Shown here: positions 1-5,943 of the stretch, in pieces | Position numbering within the stretch: the stretch's first letter is position 1 | Layout: each line of letters starts with the position of its first letter | Assembly: GCA_039932395.1 (NCBI GenBank) | Contig: JBDTQB010000218.1 | Span: 1 to 7,594 of the forward strand | Origin: JAGNNV01 sp039932395 | Lineage (GTDB): Bacteria > Acidobacteriota > Vicinamibacteria > Fen-336 > JAGNNV01 | Direction: 5' to 3' | Length of the DNA stretch: 7,594 nt | Position numbers and translations under genes: made by a program | Notes under the pieces: model-generated | Told to the model about the DNA's origin: nothing | Seen by the model: the letters and a program-made list of their open reading frames with translations, nothing else | Database searches by the model: none

Positions 1-77
1 TGAATCTCGACCAGATGGACGTCGGAGTTCATGCAGAACCGGGGATTGTACGTCGTCCGGCCGCGGGAGTCGGTGTT
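1..77 (-). other. Window edge downstream of the M24 gene; coding-like but unassigned
   Basis: Only 77 bases are visible beyond the stop codon of the M24 peptidase gene. On the minus strand, in the same frame as that gene, the sequence is open for 25 codons to the window edge. Its third codon positions are much richer in G/C (22 of 25) than its first or second (about 12 and 11 of 25), which is the pattern of translated sequence in this genome. The only ATG in that frame is at 32-30; it would begin MNSDVHLVEI and has no Shine-Dalgarno motif before it. The 15 codons ahead of the ATG are equally coding-like. The stretch may be the start of a further minus-strand gene or a remnant of a longer M24 reading frame. 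I do not recognise the peptide, and no terminator-like hairpin was found here. Confidence 0.3.
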
Positions 78-1556
78 TCAGCGTGAGCCGGATGCGCCGT
101 GGCCGTCCCTCGGGTACTTCTGCAGCATCCCCTCCTCCCGCATCAGCTTCTCGATCGCGTCGATCTCCATCGGGACGAAGTCTGAGACGAGTTCCTTCCC
201 CGTCGCGGTGATGATGATGAGGTCTTCGAGACGGATGTAGATCTTTTCCTCCGGCACGGTCAGCGCCGGCTCGATGGTGAAGACCATCCCTTCGCGTAAA
301 GGTCCGCCCGATGGACCGTCATCGTGCGTGGCCATCCCCACCCAGTGTCCCAGGCTCGCGCGCGGGTTCTGAGCCGAGGCCTGGTAGCGCTCCACGAAGG
401 CCTTCGCCGCCATCTGGTAGGTGGGCTTCGAGAACTTCGAGGCGCCGAGCAGCGTCTCCATCTCCTTGACCGCGCCCTGCAGGATGGCCTGAGCGGTCAC
501 GCCGGGCCGGATCGCCTTGAGCACTGCCTTGTAACAGCCGAGATAGAAACCATAGAGCTCGCGCTGTTCCGGGCTGAACTTGCCGTTGACCGGCATCATG
601 CGTGTGAGGTCGCTCATGTAGTAGCCCACGTCCGGCGCGAAATCCATGAGGAGGAAGTCGCCATCCTGCATGAGACGTTTTCCCGCGTTGTAGTGCGGAT
701 ACCAGGCATTGCGCCCGCTGGCGATCAGCGAGTAGTAGGCCTCGCCCTGCGCTCCATTGCGGTAGTAGACATACTTGGCCATGCCGTCCAGTTCGTGTTC
801 GTAGATGCCGGGCTCGGTCGAGCGCATGGCCTCCATCAAGGCGAGCCCCGAAAGCCGCGTGGCCTTCCGGATGAGAGTCAGCTCACGCGGACTCTTGATC
901 AGCCTCAGCTGGTCGAGGGTCGGAGTCAGGTCCTTGATCTCGAACTGCGGAAAGCGCAGCTTGAGCGACTGCATCAAAGCGCCCTCGCGGGAGGGACGTC
1001 CATCGAACGGATCGGCCGCGTAGTCGCCGATCACTCGAATGGCCAGGTCCCGGCTCATGGCAAACCCTTCGGCCGGACTGAAGGGAGTGAAGAGAGCACG
1101 CCCTCTCATCCGGGCCGCGCGAGCCAGATGCTCAGGAAGCAGGTCGAGGCCGAACACCGCGTCCACACCGCTCAGCTTCACGATCTCCGCCGCGTCTTCC
1201 GAGGAGAGCATCTTGCCCTCGCCCTTCTCACGCCCTTCGTTGCGGTGCGGCAGATAGAGCGACGTGCGCTTGCTTCCGCCATCCATCAGCAGATAGGCGT
1301 GCGGAACCTCGATGCCGGACAGGTAGTAGAACTCGTTTGATTGCCGGAAGCGCGTGTAACCGGGATTGCTCGGTGCGCCCTGGAGGAGAGCCAGTCCTCC
1401 CTCGCCGATGGACTTGAAGACCTCAGCGCGTCGGGCGGAGAACTCCTCCGGGGAGAAGTCGGTGGTGAACAAGGGAAATCCCTCCTGCGCCGCAGCGGCC
1501 AGGGGCAGGAGGATGAGGACGAGGACCAGAAGGCCGCGACGGACGTGCTTGAGCAT
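78..1556 (-). CDS. Exported Xaa-Pro aminopeptidase (aminopeptidase P-like, peptidase family M24)
   Basis: This 492-residue protein should remove an N-terminal residue preceding proline, using a dinuclear metal (usually Mn) centre. Residues 1-23 form a Sec signal peptide (basic HVRR, hydrophobic core, cleavage near AAA/Q24), so it acts in the periplasm or outside the cell, unlike cytoplasmic E. coli PepP. Residues about 28-180 form the aminopeptidase P N-terminal domain (NEFYYLSGIEVP). Residues about 225-465 form the pita-bread catalytic domain. All five metal ligands are visible by alignment to PepP: D305 (LLMDF), D316 (MSDLTR), H404 (GHWVG), E429 (TIEP) and E444 (IRLED). Proton-relay histidines H288 and H411 and Arg442 are also present. 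The histidine that usually opens the HGxxHW motif is Ala400. The GHW motif favours aminopeptidase P over prolidase or creatinase. Its start is supported by the signal peptide, although no Shine-Dalgarno motif precedes it. It lies 73 bases after the solute-binding gene. Confidence 0.93.
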   Translation of the reverse strand: MLKHVRRGLLVLVLILLPLAAAAQEGFPLFTTDFSPEEFSARRAEVFKSIGEGGLALLQGAPSNPGYTRFRQSNEFYYLSGIEVPHAYLLMDGGSKRTSLYLPHRNEGREKGEGKMLSSEDAAEIVKLSGVDAVFGLDLLPEHLARAARMRGRALFTPFSPAEGFAMSRDLAIRVIGDYAADPFDGRPSREGALMQSLKLRFPQFEIKDLTPTLDQLRLIKSPRELTLIRKATRLSGLALMEAMRSTEPGIYEHELDGMAKYVYYRNGAQGEAYYSLIASGRNAWYPHYNAGKRLMQDGDFLLMDFAPDVGYYMSDLTRMMPVNGKFSPEQRELYGFYLGCYKAVLKAIRPGVTAQAILQGAVKEMETLLGASKFSKPTYQMAAKAFVERYQASAQNPRASLGHWVGMATHDDGPSGGPLREGMVFTIEPALTVPEEKIYIRLEDLIIITATGKELVSDFVPMEIDAIEKLMREEGMLQKYPRDGHGASGSR

Positions 1557-1562
1557 GGCCCG

Positions 1563-1568
1563 ATATTA
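1563..1568 (-). promoter_or_regulatory. TAATAT -10-like box immediately before the M24 gene
   Basis: The minus strand reads TAATAT (a good -10 hexamer) and then six bases before the ATG at 1556. A transcript started the usual 6-7 bases downstream would begin at or next to the start codon and so be leaderless, which fits the absence of a Shine-Dalgarno motif. No good -35 box lies at 16-18 bases. The nearest match, TGGACA (1588-1583), is only 14 bases away, so the promoter assignment is tentative. Confidence 0.3.
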
Positions 1569-1580
1569 GGCCGAACGTGC

Positions 1581-1608
1581 GCTGTCCATGACCTATCTGC
1601 AGGACAGC
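1581..1608. repeat. Perfect 7+7 bp inverted repeat (GCTGTCC/GGACAGC), candidate operator
   Basis: GCTGTCC at 1581-1587 and GGACAGC at 1602-1608 are exact inverted copies separated by 14 bases. The half-site centres are 21 bases apart, about two helical turns, which suits a dimeric regulator binding one face of DNA. As RNA it would form a 7-bp stem with a 14-base loop and no U tract, a poor intrinsic terminator. It sits between the solute-binding gene's stop and the M24 start, just upstream of the TAATAT box. The repeat is directly seen; the operator role is inference. Confidence 0.4.
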
Positions 1609-1629
1609 TGATGAACTGAGCGCCCTGGC

Positions 1630-2421
1630 CTACTCTTTCCCCCTCACTTCGGCGGCCAGGAATTCCGCGTTGGCCTCGCCGAAGTGCCTTCCCAGAAGTT
1701 TCTGGAACTGTCCGTTCTCCTGCAGCGTCCTCAGGTGACCGTTCAGGAGAGCGAGGAGGGACGAGCCCTTGGGCAAGGCGAAAGCAAAGAAGGAACGCTC
1801 GCCGAGGGGGAGGGCAGGGCTGAAATCAGGGTGCTGGGTGAGATGGTGCAAGACCACCGCGGAGTCGCAGACCAGAGCCTCCGCCCGACCGTTCGTCACC
1901 GCCGCGAAAAGCGCGTCGTCGTCGTCGACCAGCACGGGGGTGACCTCCTTAAGGGCGGATACCAGCGCGGCCTGAAGGGTCCCTCCCACCACGGCCAGGC
2001 GCTTGCCGGTGAGGTCCTCCACCCGGCTGAAGGCGGTGGGAGCCTTTTGAACCACCAGCATACGATCAGGGAAGTAGGGGGCTGAAAAAGCAAAGCGCCG
2101 CTTCCGATCCTCCGTGACCGTGATCTCGGCCGCGGCCACGTCGCAGCGTCCCGATTCCGCCCGGGCCAGAAGCTCCTCGAATGAGGGCGCATCCTCGATC
2201 ACCAGTTTCCGCTTCAGGCTGGTGGCGAAACTTTGGAGGACGTCGTATTCAAGGCCCACAGGAGTACCGTTCGAGTCACGGGTAAAGAAGCCGGCGCCGG
2301 GCCGAGTACAAGCGCGGAGAATCTGATCATCACCGGCCACCGCGGGTCGCCCCCCGAAGGCCAGGAGCACCATCAAAATGGCCACCGCTGTGGCGCGGGT
2401 CGGCAGATCTCTTGCTCTCAT
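1630..2421 (-). CDS. Periplasmic amino-acid-type solute-binding protein (SBP family 3)
   Basis: This 263-residue exported protein is expected to bind a small polar ligand, most likely an amino acid, in the periplasm. Residues 1-29 form a Sec signal peptide (hydrophobic core about 11-22, cleavage near AVA/G30, no lipobox cysteine). The mature part has the family order: GLEYDVL (57-62), GRCDVAAAEITVTEDRKRRF (91-110), FSAPYF (112-117), LTGKRLAVVGGT (137-148, hinge) and a C-terminal half ending in NGQFQKLLGRHFG (236-248). R106 aligns with the arginine that holds the ligand carboxylate in HisJ/LAO-type proteins, supporting an amino-acid or carboxylate ligand. Cysteines lie at 38, 93 and 185. Its length is normal for the family. 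No ABC permease or ATPase is adjacent, so it is an orphan in this window. It follows the propeller gene by 30 bases, so cotranscription is likely. It ends in TAG. The family is secure; the ligand is not known. Confidence 0.88.
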   Translation of the reverse strand: MRARDLPTRATAVAILMVLLAFGGRPAVAGDDQILRACTRPGAGFFTRDSNGTPVGLEYDVLQSFATSLKRKLVIEDAPSFEELLARAESGRCDVAAAEITVTEDRKRRFAFSAPYFPDRMLVVQKAPTAFSRVEDLTGKRLAVVGGTLQAALVSALKEVTPVLVDDDDALFAAVTNGRAEALVCDSAVVLHHLTQHPDFSPALPLGERSFFAFALPKGSSLLALLNGHLRTLQENGQFQKLLGRHFGEANAEFLAAEVRGKE

Positions 2422-2442
2422 ACCCCGGATTCTAGAGGGTAG

Positions 2443-2448
2443 ACCTCC
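2443..2448 (-). promoter_or_regulatory. GGAGGT Shine-Dalgarno-like motif, unusually far from the solute-binding gene start
   Basis: The 30-base gap between the propeller stop and the solute-binding ATG holds a perfect GGAGGT, but 21 bases separate it from the ATG at 2421, against the usual 5-10. An in-frame TAG at about 2435 rules out an earlier start, and the N-terminal signal peptide supports the ATG as called. A weak GAGG/CCTC stem overlaps the motif. Initiation may instead rely on coupling to the upstream gene. The motif is clear; its use is uncertain. Confidence 0.35.
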
Positions 2449-2451
2449 AGG

Positions 2452-5400
2452 TCAAGGCTCTCGCAGCGTCGGAATGCGGCCGACGGTCCACGGGGCTCCG
2501 GCGGCCTCGGCGTCGCGTTCTAGGGCCGGGAGATCGGTCTCAACAAGCGTCTTGAGCTTCGCGAGTTCGTCGGTAAAGAGCGCCGTCGCGATCTCGACTT
2601 GCCGCCGATGGGTTCCGGTCGCGGGGGCGAGGCTTCGCGACAACTCGAAGCCGATGCCGTTGACCCGCTCACTGATGGAGTCGGGCGTGCCCTCGCTGCG
2701 CTGGGCGATCGCGGTGTCGCCGCGCAGGGCGATGAGCACCGCTCCGAGGCGCTTTTGCGCCGCGCGGACGGAGTCATGGAGAGCACGCGGCGCCGCCGGA
2801 GTGCTGTCGAGCGCGCGCTTCAGCTGATCGATGCGTGTGTTCGCGGCATTCGCGGTCTCGAGCGCGCCCGCGACTGAACGTCGCAGCGACTGGTACGTCG
2901 CCTGGAATTCGGCGCGTGTTTTGTGATCGGCCATGGTCAGCGGGCTCTGTGGATCGAGGGTCACCTTGAAGCTCACGGGGCCGCCCAACGACGTCACCAC
3001 GCCGCCAACGCGCTGCGCCATGCTCACGCTGTATGAACCGGGAATGACGTAGGGACCGCTCTGGCCGCCGAAGAAGTCGTCCTCATCTTCGTTCGGACGG
3101 GCGGCACGAGGGAGGGTGTGTAGAGGGTAGCGCAGATCCCAGGCCACCCGCTGGAAGCCCGCGGTGGCGGGGCCGGTGAGGGTGCGAATGGGCGTGCCCG
3201 ATTCATCCGCGATCGTCAGCAGAACCGCGGGCGCCTCCTCCTCGGCCTCGGCGCGCATCGCGTCGAAGGTCGGATACACGATCGGCTTTCCCGCCTTGTC
3301 CAGGGCCTTCTCGGCGTCCACGCGCTTCTGCTTCAGCGTCTTCAGCGCATCCTTGATGTAGTAGGTGATGACCGCGCCATACGGCGGATTGTCGGCGGCG
3401 TAGAGCATTTCACCCTGGAAGGCCTTGGCCCGGCCGCCATAGCGCTGGGTGGTGACGTAGAGCATCGCGTCGCGCGCTCCCAGAAGTGTCGCGGGCTTCT
3501 GCGTCATCTCGAGGGTGGTGGCGCGTAGCGGGCTGTAGTCGTCGACCACGTAGATACCGCGGCCGAATGTGCCGAGGACGAGGTCGTTGTGCTTCTTCTG
3601 GATCGCGATCTCGCGCACCGCGATGGTGGGCAAGCCCGCAACCTTCATCCACTTGGCCCCGCCGTCCTTGGAGAAATACGCGGCGAACTCGGTCCCCGCG
3701 AAAAGCAGATTGGGATCGACGTGATCCTCGGCCACGGCGTAAACGGAGCCGCGCTTCGGCAGATCACCCACGACCGAGGTCCAGGTCTTCCCCGCATCGG
3801 CGGTCTTGAAGAGGTAGGGAAGGAAGTCGCCGTTCTGGTGATTCTCGAAGGCGACGTAGGCGGTGCCGGCGTCATGTTGCGAGGCGCGGATGCGCGCGAC
3901 GTAGGCGTCCTTCGGCACGCCGGGGAACGCGTCGATCTTCCGCCAGTTCGCTCCACCGTCCTCGCTCACTTGAACAAGACCATCGTCGGTGCCGACGTAG
4001 AGCAGGCCTTCCTTCTTCGGCGACTCGGCGATGGCGCTGATGTTTCCGTAGAGTGCGGTCGAGGTGTTCTTGGCCACCGCGTCGGGGCCCCACACCTTCC
4101 CCATCAGCGCGATCTTGTTGCGATCGACCTGACGTGAGAGATCGCCGGAAAGCGCCTTCCACGAGTTGCCGCGGTCATCGGTGCGATACAGGCGCTGCGA
4201 GCCCATGTAAAGACGCGTGTTCGAGTGCGGGGAAATGATGAAAGGCGTGTCCCAATTCCAGCGCGCGGGGGCTTCGCCCTTCTCTTCCTTAGGCTGAATG
4301 CCCACGCGTTCGTGGGTGCGCTTGTCCACGCGCACGATCACCCCCTGCTGCAGCTCCGCGTAAATGATGTTCGGGTCGGTGGGATCGACATGGGTGGTGA
4401 AGCCGTCGCCGCCCTGGGTGACGAACCAGTCTTCGTTGAGGATCCCGTGATCGGAGCGGGTGCGCGAGGGGCCGCACAGAGAGTTGTTGTCCTGAAGTCC
4501 GCCGCATACGTTGTAGAAGGGCTCAGACTGGTCGACATCGACGTCGTAGAACTGCGCGAGCGGGAGGTTCTCGAAAAACGTCCAGGTGGCGCCCTTGTCG
4601 AAGCTGCGATAGAGCCCGCCGTCGTTGCCTACGAGCATGTGGTTCGCGTTGTTCGGGTCGACCCAGATGATGTGGTTGTCGACGTGCATGTAGCGCTGGC
4701 CCAGAGCATGGAACGTCTTCGCGCCATCGTCGGAAACCTGGAAGAGAACGTCGGGGACGTACACGCGATCTGCGTCCTTCTCATCCACGAAGATGTCGCC
4801 GTAGTACATCGAACCCTGGTTGTAGTCCGTCCTCTTCTCCCAGGACACACCGTTGTCGGCGCTGCGGTAGATCCCGCCCTTGCGGTTCGCGGCCTCGACG
4901 TTCGCGTAGACAAGGTCGGGGTTGGACTTCGAGATAGCGAGGCCGATGCGGCCCAACTCCTCGGAAGGCAGGCCGCTGTTGACCTTGGTCCATGACTTAC
5001 CGCCGTCGGTGCTGCGGTGGATAGCACTTTCCGGACCGCCGTCAATCAGAGTGAAGAAAGTCCGCCGACGCTGATAGGAGGACGCGATCACGACGTTTGG
5101 GTTACGCGGGTCGAGCACCACATCCGAGACGCCGGTGTTCTCGGAGACCTTGAGGACCTGCTCCCAGGTCTTGCCGCCGTCACTCGTCTTGTAGAGACCG
5201 CGATCCCCGCCCGCCGCGTAGAGAGGGCCTTGTGCTGCCACGTAGACAATGTCGGAGTTTTCGGGGTTGACCACGATCCTACCGATGTGCTCGGAGTTCT
5301 TGAGGCCCATGTTCTTCCAGGACTTGCCTCCGTCCTCCGACTTGTAGACACCGTCACCGTAGGCAACGGAACGCTGCGAGTTGCGCTCGCCCGTTCCCAC

Positions 5401-5820
5401 CCAGACGACGCTCGGGTTGTTCGGATCAAGCGTGATCCAGCCGATGGAGAACGCCCCTTCCTTATCAAAGATCGGCTGCCATGAAGCGCCGCCGTTGATC
5501 GTCTTCCAGACCCCGCCCGACGCGCTGCCTATGTAGATGATGCCGGTGTTGCCGGGGTGGACGGCGATCGTCATCACCCGGCCTGAGGTCACCGCCGGAC
5601 CGATGAGCCGCGCGCGGATGCCGCCAAAGGTCTCGGTGCCCAGGCTCGGCTTTTTTGGGGCTTCAGGCGTGCCCGAGGCGGAGGGAGATGGCGATGGCAT
5701 CGCGGGCTTCCCGGCCGGAGCCTTCTTGGGCGCGACGGCGGCGGGCGATGGCGAAGGCGCCTGGGCGAGGGCTGCGGTCGCGCAGAACACGGCAAGAAAG
5801 GCAACGGGGCGTTGGGTCAT
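2452..5820 (-). CDS. Exported sortilin/VPS10-like BNR (Asp-box) beta-propeller protein
   Basis: This 1122-residue protein belongs to the bacterial group usually annotated as BNR/WD40-YVTN-like or 'glycosyl hydrolase' propellers related to sortilin. Residues 1-19 are a Sec signal peptide (cleavage near ALA/Q20). Residues 20-60 are a Pro/Ser/Ala/Lys linker with two PSPSP copies. Eleven Asp-box motifs (S/T-x-D-x-G-x-x-W type) lie at 107, 161, 212, 270, 320, 363, 406, 547, 619, 673 and 717, implying one large or two stacked propellers over about 65-760. The family motif GGLQDNNS (440-447) is flanked by C439 and C449. A FlgD-like Ig domain covers about 865-955 (GTPIRTLTGPATAGFQRVAWDLR region), then a helical, probably coiled-coil, tail at about 965-1105. 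I see no sialidase-type active site, so 'hydrolase' is unproven; ligand binding or protein processing is as likely. The start has a good ribosome-binding site. Cotranscription with the downstream binding-protein gene is likely. Confidence 0.9.
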   Translation of the reverse strand: MTQRPVAFLAVFCATAALAQAPSPSPAAVAPKKAPAGKPAMPSPSPSASGTPEAPKKPSLGTETFGGIRARLIGPAVTSGRVMTIAVHPGNTGIIYIGSASGGVWKTINGGASWQPIFDKEGAFSIGWITLDPNNPSVVWVGTGERNSQRSVAYGDGVYKSEDGGKSWKNMGLKNSEHIGRIVVNPENSDIVYVAAQGPLYAAGGDRGLYKTSDGGKTWEQVLKVSENTGVSDVVLDPRNPNVVIASSYQRRRTFFTLIDGGPESAIHRSTDGGKSWTKVNSGLPSEELGRIGLAISKSNPDLVYANVEAANRKGGIYRSADNGVSWEKRTDYNQGSMYYGDIFVDEKDADRVYVPDVLFQVSDDGAKTFHALGQRYMHVDNHIIWVDPNNANHMLVGNDGGLYRSFDKGATWTFFENLPLAQFYDVDVDQSEPFYNVCGGLQDNNSLCGPSRTRSDHGILNEDWFVTQGGDGFTTHVDPTDPNIIYAELQQGVIVRVDKRTHERVGIQPKEEKGEAPARWNWDTPFIISPHSNTRLYMGSQRLYRTDDRGNSWKALSGDLSRQVDRNKIALMGKVWGPDAVAKNTSTALYGNISAIAESPKKEGLLYVGTDDGLVQVSEDGGANWRKIDAFPGVPKDAYVARIRASQHDAGTAYVAFENHQNGDFLPYLFKTADAGKTWTSVVGDLPKRGSVYAVAEDHVDPNLLFAGTEFAAYFSKDGGAKWMKVAGLPTIAVREIAIQKKHNDLVLGTFGRGIYVVDDYSPLRATTLEMTQKPATLLGARDAMLYVTTQRYGGRAKAFQGEMLYAADNPPYGAVITYYIKDALKTLKQKRVDAEKALDKAGKPIVYPTFDAMRAEAEEEAPAVLLTIADESGTPIRTLTGPATAGFQRVAWDLRYPLHTLPRAARPNEDEDDFFGGQSGPYVIPGSYSVSMAQRVGGVVTSLGGPVSFKVTLDPQSPLTMADHKTRAEFQATYQSLRRSVAGALETANAANTRIDQLKRALDSTPAAPRALHDSVRAAQKRLGAVLIALRGDTAIAQRSEGTPDSISERVNGIGFELSRSLAPATGTHRRQVEIATALFTDELAKLKTLVETDLPALERDAEAAGAPWTVGRIPTLREP

Positions 5821-5825
5821 GAGGG

Positions 5826-5830
5826 CCTCC
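5826..5830 (-). promoter_or_regulatory. Ribosome-binding site of the propeller gene
   Basis: The minus strand reads GGAGG followed by five bases and the ATG at 5820. This canonical Shine-Dalgarno spacing, together with the signal peptide it exposes, fixes the start of the propeller gene. Confidence 0.75.
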
Positions 5831-5919
5831 AGAAAGGAAGGTCATCCTAATTCCGATACGTGACCCCGCATACTCAGAGCGCCGGGAGATCGATGGACGC
5901 AGATCGACTAGTCCCGTGA

Positions 5920-5936
5920 CTTCGATTCTATCGAAG
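5920..5936 (-). repeat. Perfect 7-bp hairpin (CTTCGAT-3 nt-ATCGAAG) just after the cyclase gene
   Basis: CTTCGAT and ATCGAAG are exact inverted copies around a three-base loop. They begin seven bases beyond the cyclase stop codon in the direction of transcription. The position suits a terminator or a 3'-end-protecting stem, but the stem is only moderately GC-rich and the next minus-strand bases (TCACGG) are not a U tract, so intrinsic termination would be weak. A protein-binding dyad for the propeller gene is an alternative. Confidence 0.4.
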
Positions 5937-5943
5937 CCCCAGG

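Larger units (their letters stand above)
5821..5943. other. Intergenic region between the cyclase and propeller genes, with ATCGA cluster
   Basis: This 123-base gap separates the diguanylate cyclase stop from the propeller start. Besides the ribosome-binding site and the hairpin, it has two direct GATCGA copies (5888-5893 and 5902-5907, 14 bases apart) and an 8-bp palindrome GACTAGTC (5906-5913). A promoter for the propeller gene is expected here, but no hexamer pair with proper spacing was found. The best -10-like word, TAGGAT at 5849-5844, lacks a -35 partner. Confidence 0.4.

Noticed and set aside
324..1340. 338-codon plus-strand open frame opposite the M24 gene
   Set aside because: Antisense shadow of a gene with complete catalytic motifs; composition is biased and no family is recognisable.
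4225..4995. 256-codon plus-strand open frame inside the propeller gene
   Set aside because: Valine- and arginine-rich shadow of the Asp-box repeats, with no start signal or domain of its own.
2452..5820. DNA-level repeats in the propeller gene as a mobile or CRISPR-like array
   Set aside because: The recurring GCCGCCGTC-type words are codons of the Asp-box motif, irregularly spaced and in frame, so they reflect protein repeats.
5844..5872. TAGGAT as the -10 box of a promoter for the propeller gene
   Set aside because: Only four of six bases match and the base run 17 nucleotides upstream (TATGCG) does not resemble a -35 box.
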